The notes below the pieces were generated by a model, which searched no databases, had not been told where the DNA came from, and saw nothing but the letters and a program-made list of their open reading frames with translations. The translations under genes and the position numbers were made by a program. Shown here piece by piece: positions 1-8,354 of a DNA stretch of 64,000 bases. Every line of letters starts with the position of its first letter. Positions within the stretch are counted from its first letter, which is position 1. The stretch spans positions 1 to 64,000 of the forward strand of contig JBKAGT010000001.1 of NCBI GenBank assembly GCA_046290495.1, read 5' to 3'. The stretch is from PGYR01 sp046290495. GTDB lineage: Bacteria > Bacteroidota > Ignavibacteria > Kapaibacteriales > UBA2268.

Positions 1-25
1 AAAGGAATAATAAGAACTACGAAAT

Positions 26-1030
26 TTGTCAAAAACTAAGTACATAATTACGCTACTATCACTATCCTTATTGGTGGCATGCTCTGATAAATCCACGGAG
101 CCAGAAACCAGCAATAAGGATAGATTTTCTTTCTTAGCCGACTTACCCACAGAGCTGCCTCAGATTAATTACCCTGAAGACAACAACCCTACTGAAGATA
201 GAATTCTGTTAGGTAAGCTACTTTTTGAAGATGTTCGCTTATCGAGAACTGACGAGATTTCCTGCGCTTCTTGTCACAAATCTGAGTTTGCATTTGCAGA
301 CAATAAACCAACTACAAAAGGTGTAGAGGGAAGAGACGGCACTAGAAATAGTATTTCACTAATGAACGTCGCACATCGAACTTCGCTAATGCGAGAGGGC
401 GGCGTACCAACATTAGAGATTCAAGCACTAGTACCATTCCAAGAGCACAATGAATTTGATTTGAATATTGTCCTGGCAGCTGAGAAACTAAGCACTGATA
501 CAACTTACTCGCGACTATCGCAATCTGCTTATGGCCGTGAATTTGACCCCTATGTTATAACTAGAGCAATCTCTGCTTTTGAAAGGACTTTGATCGGCGG
601 TAATTCAAAGTTTGACAAATTCCTCAACGATGAGGCACAGTTAACAACTGACGAAGAGTTAGGAATGCAGCTGTTTTATTCAGAAAGCTTGGCTTGTTCT
701 TCTTGCCATTCGGGTATTTTGTTCAGCTCACAAGACTTTGCTAACAATGGTCTTTACAAAGAGTATTCGGATATGGGAAAACAACGCTTTACCGGTCTGG
801 ATAGTGACAATGGTGTATTCGTTATACCTTCACTCAGGAATATTGCTAAAACAGCACCATATATGCACGATGGGAGCGTAGCCACAATAGAAGAAATAAT
901 AGACCACTATGCAAACGGTGGCAGCACCCACAGAAACAAAGACGAAAAAATAAAGGGCTTCAGCCTAACACAAAAGGAAAAAGATGCGATTATTGCATTC
1001 CTAAGTACACTAACCGAATCTGTAGATTAA
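26..1030 (+). CDS. Di-haem cytochrome c peroxidase, lipoprotein (CcpA/MauG family)
   Basis: Secreted di-haem c-type cytochrome, probably a periplasmic hydrogen peroxide-reducing peroxidase or a MauG-like oxidase. The N-terminus is a lipoprotein signal with the lipobox cysteine at residue 19 (LLVAC). Two CxxCH haem sites are visible, CASCH at residues 80-84 and CSSCH at 224-228. A methionine in APYMHDGS (about 280) sits where this family has its second-haem ligand region. The length of 334 residues is normal. The start is TTG: an in-frame stop lies at 11-13 and no ATG precedes the signal peptide. It runs convergently with the next gene, 5 bp away. Family assignment is firm; the electron donor and substrate are not visible. 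Confidence 0.9.
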   Translation: MSKTKYIITLLSLSLLVACSDKSTEPETSNKDRFSFLADLPTELPQINYPEDNNPTEDRILLGKLLFEDVRLSRTDEISCASCHKSEFAFADNKPTTKGVEGRDGTRNSISLMNVAHRTSLMREGGVPTLEIQALVPFQEHNEFDLNIVLAAEKLSTDTTYSRLSQSAYGREFDPYVITRAISAFERTLIGGNSKFDKFLNDEAQLTTDEELGMQLFYSESLACSSCHSGILFSSQDFANNGLYKEYSDMGKQRFTGLDSDNGVFVIPSLRNIAKTAPYMHDGSVATIEEIIDHYANGGSTHRNKDEKIKGFSLTQKEKDAIIAFLSTLTESVD

Positions 1031-1035
1031 CCCAA

Positions 1036-1638
1036 TTACGGCTTGTCGAAGTGGTGGTAGTCTTTGAGTGAGTTCCAATCTCCACCCCATCGCCAACCAC
1101 GAGCTTTCATCTCTTTCACTATTCGGCTATCAGCTGTGAATACCCCCTTGTTACCTGGCACATACTTAGCACCTTTCGGAGATATTCGAGTCGGATTCTT
1201 GTATATCACGGGGTTGAAATAAGGATTTATGTCAATTGCCTTTCCAAATGAATGGTTCGACAATCTCTCAGTACCAGCTATAAAGCGATAGTTGAATGCA
1301 GAAGAGTTATTAGCAGCCATAGATTTGTCATCACTCCATCCATATTTGACTATAGGGATTACCTGCTTTATAGGAAACTTTTCCTCCCTTGCCATCTGAA
1401 AGAAGTACTTTACATCCTCCTCTACTGACTTGTGCACTATTATTTGACCTTTGTGTTGCTTTTCATCTAGTGAGTAGTATGTCACATCTAGCAATGTTAG
1501 CGAGTCAAGTAAATCTTGAGGTGCTTTTGTGCCCTTAGTTGCATCAGCAAATGTCATATTACTATCTACTATTTCCACTTCTCCCCCTATCAGAGCCACA
1601 AAGGCCAATATGATAATACTAATAACTATTTTCTTCAT
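1036..1638 (-). CDS. M15-family peptidase (D-alanyl-D-alanine carboxypeptidase/endopeptidase-like)
   Basis: Zinc-dependent M15 peptidase, expected to cut peptidoglycan stem peptides in the periplasm. A hydrophobic N-terminal segment (residues 3-19) serves as a signal peptide or anchor. The metal site is visible as SNHSFGKAIDIN, giving the HxxxxxxD pair, and a C-terminal YHHFD histidine close to the end, after the WRWGGDW segment typical of the M15C/VanY-like subgroup. At 200 residues it is a single catalytic domain without a wall-binding module. GGAAG lies 7 bases before the ATG. It follows the three lipoprotein genes on the same strand and may be co-transcribed with them. Confidence 0.85.
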   Translation of the reverse strand: MKKIVISIIILAFVALIGGEVEIVDSNMTFADATKGTKAPQDLLDSLTLLDVTYYSLDEKQHKGQIIVHKSVEEDVKYFFQMAREEKFPIKQVIPIVKYGWSDDKSMAANNSSAFNYRFIAGTERLSNHSFGKAIDINPYFNPVIYKNPTRISPKGAKYVPGNKGVFTADSRIVKEMKARGWRWGGDWNSLKDYHHFDKP

Positions 1639-1718
1639 TTATCACTTCCATATGATTTACTTATATCCAATACGAATTAAATATTCTCTTGTTTGGGTGT
1701 GGTAATTATTCTTAGCTG

Positions 1719-2450
1719 TTACGGCGCGCTAATGATGCCAGACCAAACTTCATAATCCACATCTAAAAGTGGGTAGTCAGTTCCATTTGTTTCGTTATAC
1801 TTTGCAAGAATATCATTGAACAAATGCACAAACCGTTTTTGGAACTCTATGTCTAGGATATACTCTCGGCTATATTTAGAATAGTTCTTCATGTGTTTAA
1901 GTAAATTTTTATTTATCCAACTCTCTCTATTTTCACAACAAAAACTATAACTAATTACATTATCACCTTCATTATAAAAGTATATGCTTTCTTCAGATTC
2001 ATTTCTAAAATGTATCTTTATAGTATATTCAAATGAAACAATGTTTCTAATTTTTCTTAAACTTCTAGGCATATTGTAAATGGAATCAATATCTAATGTA
2101 TCAATCCCTGTATCTTTTAAATAGCGCTTCTTAAACGACATTAATGAATCTGGTAAGAAATATTTAGGCTTTGAATCTGGCATGTAATAAAATAAATTCA
2201 TGATTTTATTTTTTAGTAAAGAATCCTTGTCAACTAATTGTAAATGCTTAGTTGTGTCTATAATATCAGTATAAATAAGGGTAGAATATGATGTAGTTGT
2301 ATCGCTTTTGATACTTTTCCCGTATCTCAAAATCGATACAGAATCAATATTCTCAAAATCAATACTGCCCAATGTAGATTCTGAAGAATATCTCGAACCA
2401 GTACACGATACCATCAAAAGTGCAGTTAATATTATTATAATCTTTTTCAT
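1719..2450 (-). CDS. Lipoprotein, copy A of a tandem paralogous trio
   Basis: Family not recognised. The protein has a lipoprotein signal (MKKIIIILTALLMVSC, cysteine 16) and about 225 polar residues rich in Ser, Asp and Tyr. The last 48 residues, ending in WSGIISAP, are nearly identical in all three neighbours. The leader is the same as in copy B, while the middle (PDSLMSFKKRYL, GIDTLDIDSIYNMPR) matches copy C. GGAG lies about 10 bases upstream of the ATG. It is probably co-transcribed with the two upstream copies, since only 17 bp separate it from copy B. No enzymatic motif is visible; a cell-envelope location is inferred from the signal. Confidence 0.8.
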   Translation of the reverse strand: MKKIIIILTALLMVSCTGSRYSSESTLGSIDFENIDSVSILRYGKSIKSDTTTSYSTLIYTDIIDTTKHLQLVDKDSLLKNKIMNLFYYMPDSKPKYFLPDSLMSFKKRYLKDTGIDTLDIDSIYNMPRSLRKIRNIVSFEYTIKIHFRNESEESIYFYNEGDNVISYSFCCENRESWINKNLLKHMKNYSKYSREYILDIEFQKRFVHLFNDILAKYNETNGTDYPLLDVDYEVWSGIISAP

Positions 2451-2467
2451 TTTATCATTTATCTCCG

Positions 2468-3193
2468 TTACGGCGCACTAATTATACCAGACCAAACCTC
2501 GTAATCAACATCCAAAAGTGGGTAGTCAGTTCCATTTGTTTCGTTATACTTTGTCAGAATATCATTAAATAAGCCCACAAATCGTTTTTGGAACTCTATA
2601 TCTAATACATATTCTGCAGTAAATGCAGTATACCCTTTAAAAGTCCTATATAAAATATCAGACTTATAATCTGTACAACAGAAGCCGTATGCAATAATAT
2701 TATCTCCAAAGTACCTAATCGAGAGTCTTTCATAATCTTCTGAATTAATAGATAAGGTAATTCTGTAAAAGTTAGCATTAATATTCCTATTAGATCTTTC
2801 TTTCCTTGATAGTTGATAAATCGAATCTATATTAATTGCTTCAATCTTACTAGAATCAATATACCTTTTCTTAAATTCAATTAATTCGTATTCTTTGTAA
2901 GGCATAGCTCTGGAAACAGGCATCTCTTTCAGGAGGCTGAATATTCTTTCTTTAAAATAACTTGAGCTATCAGTTAAATTTTCTATAAATAAAGGTTCAT
3001 CAAAGTAATTTGTAATGTTACTTGAAGATTCAGAATCAGGTTCTAATTTATTGTATTTTATAAAATATTGGGAAATATGTAAGCTGTCAATTTCTTCAAA
3101 ATTTAATTCTTCAAGTACATCATCAGAAGAATATCTAGACCCTGTACAAGACACCATCAAAAGTGCAGTTAATATTATTATAATCTTTTTCAT
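2468..3193 (-). CDS. Lipoprotein, copy B of a tandem paralogous trio
   Basis: Paralogue of the flanking genes, with lipobox cysteine 16 when started at the internal ATG. I prefer this ATG to the TTG 15 bases upstream because it reproduces the leader of copy A exactly. The middle is the most divergent of the three copies (for example KRYIDSSKIEAINIDSIYQL), but the C-terminal 48 residues are again almost unchanged. The stop codon lies 17 bp before the start of copy A, and the ribosome binding site of copy A sits right after that stop. Function unknown. Confidence 0.78.
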   Translation of the reverse strand: MKKIIIILTALLMVSCTGSRYSSDDVLEELNFEEIDSLHISQYFIKYNKLEPDSESSSNITNYFDEPLFIENLTDSSSYFKERIFSLLKEMPVSRAMPYKEYELIEFKKRYIDSSKIEAINIDSIYQLSRKERSNRNINANFYRITLSINSEDYERLSIRYFGDNIIAYGFCCTDYKSDILYRTFKGYTAFTAEYVLDIEFQKRFVGLFNDILTKYNETNGTDYPLLDVDYEVWSGIISAP

Positions 3194-3210
3194 TTTATCA
3201 TATCTCAATT

Positions 3211-3951
3211 TTACGGCGCGCTAATGATGCCAGACCAAACCTCATAATCAACATCCAAAAGTGGGTAGTCAGTTCCATTTATTTCGTTATACTTTGTAAG
3301 AATATCATTAAACAAACGAACAAATCTTTTTTGGAACTCTATGTCTAGGATATACTCTCTACCATATACAGAATAGTTCTTCATATATTTATAAATATTT
3401 CTGTACATCCAGCTATGATAATCAATACAACAAAAGCTATAGCTAATTACGTTATCATCATAGTTATAGAAATATATACTTTCTTCAGCTTCATCTTTAA
3501 AATGAAATTCCAAGCTATAACTATAAAAAATAACATTCCTTTGTTTTCTTAATTTCCTTGGCATATTATAGACCGAATCTATATCCAAAGTATCAATACC
3601 CATTTTATTTAAATACCTTTTTTTAAAAGATAATAAGGAGTCTGGTAAGAACGCCCTTGGTCTAGAGTCTGGAATTGAATTGAAAAAATCAACAATTTTA
3701 TTTTTCAACAGAGTGTCTGATTCATTTACTTCTATTGATTTTGTAGTATCTATTAACCTTGTGTAAACCATAGTAGTATAAGTAGTAGCTGTATCACTAT
3801 ATATACTCGAACCATAGTTACTAATAGAAATTGAATCAACATTCTCAAAATCTACAAAGTTCAACACTAAATCAGATGAATACCTAGAACTATAGCATGA
3901 AGTTAATAATAAAAAAGATAACAGAGTTAGAAAAGTCTTCAAAATACTCAC
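3211..3951 (-). CDS. Lipoprotein, copy C of a tandem paralogous trio
   Basis: First gene of the trio. The leader differs (lipobox LLLTSC), but the body is close to copy A throughout (RYLNKMGIDTLDIDSVYN, then IYFYN and ISYSFCC), and the C-terminal block is shared. The annotated start is GTG. A TTG three codons in would give a more usual leader (MKTFLTLLSFLLLTSC) and a better spacing from the AGGGG upstream, so the exact start is uncertain. A cysteine pair in SFCC is shared by copies A and C, with FCC in copy B. Function unknown. Confidence 0.76.
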   Translation of the reverse strand: MSILKTFLTLLSFLLLTSCYSSRYSSDLVLNFVDFENVDSISISNYGSSIYSDTATTYTTMVYTRLIDTTKSIEVNESDTLLKNKIVDFFNSIPDSRPRAFLPDSLLSFKKRYLNKMGIDTLDIDSVYNMPRKLRKQRNVIFYSYSLEFHFKDEAEESIYFYNYDDNVISYSFCCIDYHSWMYRNIYKYMKNYSVYGREYILDIEFQKRFVRLFNDILTKYNEINGTDYPLLDVDYEVWSGIISAP

Positions 3952-4131
3952 ACCCCTACTCCCTGAAATTTATTAGTCATAATTTGCCCCTCTGTCTATT
4001 ATTCGCAAACACATAAATTGTCTTTTTAGTTACAGTTTTTACCCTATTTTTTCTAATTATCTTCGATTTATCGTAACTTATTTGTCAGTTATGTGTCAAC
4101 TATATTATACCAAATGATGAAGAATAAGAAC

Positions 4132-4671
4132 ATGAAGCACATATTAATATTAATTACCCTTTTCGTATTTCTTGGCTGCCAAGAAGAGACACCTACAGAT
4201 AAATCGGATGACCAAATACAAACAGAATACACATTGAAAGAGTTAGAAAATGACCCAGATTGGCAGTTAGTTACTGATATTCATGAAATTGGTAATCCAT
4301 GCCTCAAAAGTGAGTTCGTTGAAGGTGGTGTACTCTTAAGAACAAGAAATGAACTTGATCAACTTTTTACTGAGAGTGGTGAAATTGACTCTATAAGCCG
4401 TAAGTATTGTCATATAGCAGATGAACTAGAAGTAGATTTTGAAAACCGCTCAATTATTTTTCATTATCTAGATTGGGTAAAAAGACATTCAAAAAGATAT
4501 ATTTTTAAAAACGACAAGCTTAAAAAGTACATTTATCTTAATATTCTTTATTATAATCTATCCAGCAGGACTGAACCTCTCATGGCTGAATTTGTCACTA
4601 TACCAAAAGTCTCTGACGATTACACTTTCAACTTCGATACTATACAAGTAGATGGGTTAACTCTCTACTAA
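4132..4671 (+). CDS. Lipoprotein, hypothetical
   Basis: Small secreted lipoprotein of unknown function. The leader MKHILILITLFVFLGC gives a clean lipobox and is followed by an acidic linker (EETPTDKSDDQ). The remaining 150 residues have no recognisable catalytic motif; there are two more cysteines (LVTDIHEIGNPC and KYCH). The reading frame extends upstream to GTG at 4093 and ATGs at 4114 and 4117; I chose the ATG at 4132 because it directly precedes the signal peptide and has a GAAG stretch upstream. It is monocistronic, in a different orientation from the lipoprotein trio. Confidence 0.65.
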   Translation: MKHILILITLFVFLGCQEETPTDKSDDQIQTEYTLKELENDPDWQLVTDIHEIGNPCLKSEFVEGGVLLRTRNELDQLFTESGEIDSISRKYCHIADELEVDFENRSIIFHYLDWVKRHSKRYIFKNDKLKKYIYLNILYYNLSSRTEPLMAEFVTIPKVSDDYTFNFDTIQVDGLTLY

Positions 4672-4754
4672 ACATATCCCCGTTTCCTATTAGGGCATTG
4701 CAACTTAATACAACTTTAACAGTATTATCATTTTAATTATACACTCATAGAACT

Positions 4755-4762
4755 TAACTTTG
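4755..4762 (+). promoter_or_regulatory. Putative -7 promoter box TAACTTTG
   Basis: TAACTTTG matches the Bacteroidota -7 consensus TAnnTTTG and lies 31 bases before the start of the oxidoreductase gene. The same extended string TTAACTTTGTA recurs upstream of the gene at 25767. No clear -33 element was seen. Confidence 0.45.
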
Positions 4763-4793
4763 TATAACTAAGATAATAACAAATCGGATTCTT

Positions 4794-5804
4794 ATGAAAA
4801 TAGCAGTCATCGGATGCGGTTACTGGGGTAGCCACTTACTGAGGAATTTCAACCAATCTCCTAACTGGGAACTTGCCTACGCTTGCGATTCGGACACCAA
4901 TCAATTAGAGAAAGTTTCGGCTATGTACCCCAACGCAAAGGCCACTGCCAACTACGAAGAGATTATGGCAGACTCATCTATCGATGCAGTTGCTATTGCT
5001 ACACCTGTTCACACCCACTATGATATTGCACTTGCAGCACTCAAATCGGGAAAGCACGCTTGGGTAGAAAAACCGCTAACGGACTCAGCTAGCACTGCGG
5101 AGGAGCTAATTGCTGCTGCTAAAGAAAACAACGTTCTGCTCCATGTTGATCACACTTATATCTATACCCCTGCAGTGCAGAAGATAAAATCGCTGATGGA
5201 CTCAGGTGAGTTAGGTGAGTTTAAATACATGGACTCAACGCGGGTGAACTTAGGGTTATTTCAACATGATATAAATGTAGTTTGGGATTTGGCCCCTCAC
5301 GATTTCTCTATCTTGCAGTATTGCATTGGCAAAAAGCCAGTAGCAGTGAACGCAACTGGCAAGGCATTAGAAAAATATGGTCAAAAAGAGATAGAGAGCA
5401 TTGCCTATATCACTGTTCATTTCGAAGATGAAACTATGGCGCATTTCAATGTAAATTGGATGTCACCAGTGAAAATCCGCCAGATTATAATTGGTGGAAC
5501 GAAGAAAATGTTGGTCTTCAATGATATGAGCAGCGACGAAAAGCTAAAAATATATGATTCGGGTGTACTAATAGAAAACAGAGAAGAAATATACGAAACG
5601 CTGATACAGTACAGAACAGGCGATATGTATTCGCCTAAGGTGAGTAATGCCGAGGCACTACAAACAGAAGTAAATCACTTCTACGAAAGCATAGAAAACA
5701 ATCAAAGCACTATGACCGATGGCGAGTCTGGGCTGTATGTGGTACAGTTGTTGGAAGCGGCCGAGAAGTCAATCAAAAACAATGGCGAGTTAGTTAAGAT
5801 ATAA
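4794..5804 (+). CDS. Gfo/Idh/MocA-family sugar oxidoreductase
   Basis: NAD(P)-dependent dehydrogenase of the Gfo/Idh/MocA family, 336 residues, complete. The Rossmann motif GCGYWG is at residues 7-12. The conserved EKP motif is at 92-94, and the catalytic-region histidine is in DLAPHD (Asp165, His169). In sugar-nucleotide pathways such enzymes oxidise the C3 hydroxyl of a UDP- or dTDP-sugar. The 1-base overlap with the acyltransferase-like gene, and the aminotransferase after it, suggest it supplies the 3-keto sugar that the aminotransferase then aminates, as in WbpB/WlbA-type pathways. The pathway is inferred from neighbours; the exact sugar is not readable. Confidence 0.88.
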   Translation: MKIAVIGCGYWGSHLLRNFNQSPNWELAYACDSDTNQLEKVSAMYPNAKATANYEEIMADSSIDAVAIATPVHTHYDIALAALKSGKHAWVEKPLTDSASTAEELIAAAKENNVLLHVDHTYIYTPAVQKIKSLMDSGELGEFKYMDSTRVNLGLFQHDINVVWDLAPHDFSILQYCIGKKPVAVNATGKALEKYGQKEIESIAYITVHFEDETMAHFNVNWMSPVKIRQIIIGGTKKMLVFNDMSSDEKLKIYDSGVLIENREEIYETLIQYRTGDMYSPKVSNAEALQTEVNHFYESIENNQSTMTDGESGLYVVQLLEAAEKSIKNNGELVKI

Positions 5805-6811
5805 TGGCAGAATACAAGGTATGCAAATATAGCCCCGAAGACTATGAGCAATGGCAAGACTTTGTCAGCCATGGGGTAAATGCGACCTTGTTCCACGAGC
5901 AGAAATTTATATCTTACCATCCAGAAGGTAAGTTTGATGACCACTCACTTATGGTTTATAAGAAAGATGAGCTATTTTCAGTCTTCCCTGCTGCACTGCT
6001 AATTCGTGCTGACAAAAAGGTACTGAAATCACATCCTGGAACTTCCTATGGTGGTTGTGCATTTGCGAAAGGAAGTACTCTGAAAGATGTCTACACCACA
6101 TTAGAAGCTATTGAAAATTACGCAAATCAGTCTGGAATTAGCCGTATAGAGTTCCGCCAAGCACCGAAGATATTTCTCACTCAACCATTTGACCAATTGG
6201 ACTTCTCCCTTGTACGATTGAACTACGAACGAGAAGACGAAGAGCTGTCTACTTGCTATCCATTATCAAGCTATAAGGATGTTAGTGTGGACGATATGGC
6301 AATGCAATTTGAGAATGTTGGCAGAAACAAAGTCCGCAAAAATGTAAGGAAAGCTGTCCGCCGTGGGCTCACTTTCCGTCAGTTGGAGAAGAGCGAACAT
6401 AAAGCGTATTATGATATATTGCTTGATAATTTAGTAAGACACGAAGCCACACCTGCCCACTCTTTTGAAGATATAGAAAAGCTAATCGAATTATACCCAG
6501 ACAGGGTTCGGCTCTACGGTGTATTTGTAGATGGGAACATGGCAGCTGGCTATCTGATATTCAATATTAACCATATTGGTTGGCACGTATTCTACGGCTC
6601 GCTGGACTATAAATATCAAAAAGAACGCCCTACTACTTACGGGCTGTTTATGCTGCTGAAGACCTTAGCAGACGAGGGCTATGAGTATTTGAACATGGGG
6701 ATAAGCACCGAAGACGGTGGCAAAAAAATTAATTGGGGGCTTTTCGATTTTAAGGAAAGCTTCAACGGTACAGGAATAATTAGAACCTATTGGAGTAAGA
6801 ATATAGAATGA
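5804..6811 (+). CDS. FemAB-like/GNAT-fold acyltransferase
   Basis: 335-residue protein resembling the FemAB/MprF-like double-GNAT proteins found in polysaccharide loci. Visible features are the basic KVRKNVRKAVRRGL stretch, the YDILLDNLVRHEATPAHS segment, and a second GNAT half with MAAGYLIFNI, GWHVFYGSLDYKY and the downstream YLNMGIS. It starts at ATG overlapping the dehydrogenase stop by one base and ends overlapping the aminotransferase start by four, so translation is probably coupled. I infer that it acylates the amino sugar made by its partners, replacing the LbH-type acetyltransferase usually found beside this pair; an aminoacyl transfer is also possible. Confidence 0.7.
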   Translation: MAEYKVCKYSPEDYEQWQDFVSHGVNATLFHEQKFISYHPEGKFDDHSLMVYKKDELFSVFPAALLIRADKKVLKSHPGTSYGGCAFAKGSTLKDVYTTLEAIENYANQSGISRIEFRQAPKIFLTQPFDQLDFSLVRLNYEREDEELSTCYPLSSYKDVSVDDMAMQFENVGRNKVRKNVRKAVRRGLTFRQLEKSEHKAYYDILLDNLVRHEATPAHSFEDIEKLIELYPDRVRLYGVFVDGNMAAGYLIFNINHIGWHVFYGSLDYKYQKERPTTYGLFMLLKTLADEGYEYLNMGISTEDGGKKINWGLFDFKESFNGTGIIRTYWSKNIE

Positions 6812-7923
6812 AAGTTCCATTTTTAGATTTAAAAACGCAATACAGAAATATTAAAACTGAAATAGATGCTAAGGTTTTGGAGATATTAGATTCCACTGCC
6901 TATGCTTCTGGGCCTTATGTCGAGGAGTTTGAGAAGAGCTTTGCTGCTGCTCATAATGTAAAGCATTGTATAGCTGTAAATTCTGGTACATCAGCACTCC
7001 ACGTTGCATTGTTAGCACTCGGTGTTGGCTGTGGCGATGAGGTCATTCTCCCTGCAAATACATTTGTGGCTACTGCTTGGGCTGTGTCTTATATTGGTGC
7101 TACTCCAGTTCTGTGCGACGTAACGGAAGACACTTACACAATAGATCCGAGCAAGATAGAAGCGTTGATTACTGACAAAACTAAAGCTATTATCCCTGTC
7201 CACCTATACGGTCAGCCCGCAGATATGACTCCGATTATGGAAATAGCCAGAAAGCACAATCTGAAAGTGGTGGAAGACGCTGCTCAAGCACACTTGGCTG
7301 ATTACAATGCTGAGAAAGTAGGCAGTTTTGGCGATGTTGCTTGCTTTAGCTTTTACCCTGGAAAGAACCTAGGAGCTTATGGCGAGGGTGGTGCACTGGT
7401 AACGAATAGCGATGAGATTGACGAAAAGAGCAGATTGCTACGTAATCACGCGCAGCCAGTGAAGTACAAACACATTGACATTGGTTATAACTACAGAATG
7501 GATGGTATACAGGGCGGAATACTCAAAATAAAGCTCAAACATTTAGACAATTGGACGGAGCAAAGACGAAGCGTAGCAAAAAGATACACAGATGCTTTTA
7601 GTGAAATTGATGGTTTGACTCCCCCCAAAGAGAGAGAAAACACGAAACACGTTTACCACTTATACGAACTCAGATTAGTGAGTAAGGAAAAACGTGACTC
7701 ATTGCTTGAATTTCTAAAAGAACGCGAGATATATGCAGGATTGCACTACCCTATACCAGTACATTTGCAAGAGGCGTATAGTGATTTGAACTATAAGCGT
7801 GGTGATTTTCCAATTACCGAAGCAACTGCAGATGAGTTAATCTCGCTGCCTATGTTCCCAGATTTGACTGACGAGATGGTAGAAGCGGTAATAGCAGCTG
7901 TTAAGGAGTTCGCTGACCAATGA
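6808..7923 (+). CDS. DegT/DnrJ/EryC1/StrS-family PLP aminotransferase
   Basis: PLP-dependent sugar aminotransferase that converts a keto group on a nucleotide sugar to an amine. It has the usual N-terminal VPFLDLKTQY, the cofactor Asp in EDAAQAH (Asp157) and the Schiff-base lysine in SFYPGKNLGAYGEGG (Lys186). The full length of 371 residues is normal for the family, and the ending around SLPMFPDLT is typical. It sits third in a translationally coupled operon with a sugar dehydrogenase, which fits 3-amino-sugar synthesis (WbpE/FdtB/WlbC type). Substrate stereochemistry cannot be read from the sequence. Confidence 0.9.
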   Translation: MKVPFLDLKTQYRNIKTEIDAKVLEILDSTAYASGPYVEEFEKSFAAAHNVKHCIAVNSGTSALHVALLALGVGCGDEVILPANTFVATAWAVSYIGATPVLCDVTEDTYTIDPSKIEALITDKTKAIIPVHLYGQPADMTPIMEIARKHNLKVVEDAAQAHLADYNAEKVGSFGDVACFSFYPGKNLGAYGEGGALVTNSDEIDEKSRLLRNHAQPVKYKHIDIGYNYRMDGIQGGILKIKLKHLDNWTEQRRSVAKRYTDAFSEIDGLTPPKERENTKHVYHLYELRLVSKEKRDSLLEFLKEREIYAGLHYPIPVHLQEAYSDLNYKRGDFPITEATADELISLPMFPDLTDEMVEAVIAAVKEFADQ

Positions 7924-8354
7924 GAGTAACCTCCACAAAATCGAGTAAGACCCGCAAGATTGCCTATGGTTTTGGTGGTTTGGTGCTGCTATTCTATTTG
8001 GTAACAACGGCTATGCAGGTCGCTGATGGCAATGCCGAGTGGGAAACTACAATGTGGAATATGCTCTTCTTCCTTGGATATACATTATTCATCCACTTCA
8101 TAATTCCTGCAGAATACTTTGAATTTAGAAGTGACGAGATAGAATTCAGACCTATGGCTGGATTCAAACATGAGACTCTTAAAGTGTCAGATATTGACCA
8201 CATAGCTTATGATACGAACCGTGTATTCATGGTTACAGCTAATAAGAAACACGAAGCTTCACTCACCAGCTTTAGCTATGACGAGATACAATCAATCAAA
8301 CAACAAATTGCTAACTTCAACTTGGAAGAAAGGCCGCCAGAGATTGAGGATTAA
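7920..8354 (+). CDS. Small membrane protein, hypothetical
   Basis: 144-residue protein with two membrane segments (about residues 14-34 and 45-63) followed by a soluble tail that looks like a PH-like or bPH fold (FEFRSDEIEFRPMAGFKHETLKVSDIDHIAYD). That fold is a guess from the alternating beta pattern. It overlaps the aminotransferase stop by four bases (ATGA), so it belongs to the amino-sugar operon. Its stop codon overlaps the stop of the convergent acetyltransferase gene. Function unknown. Confidence 0.65.
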   Translation: MRVTSTKSSKTRKIAYGFGGLVLLFYLVTTAMQVADGNAEWETTMWNMLFFLGYTLFIHFIIPAEYFEFRSDEIEFRPMAGFKHETLKVSDIDHIAYDTNRVFMVTANKKHEASLTSFSYDEIQSIKQQIANFNLEERPPEIED

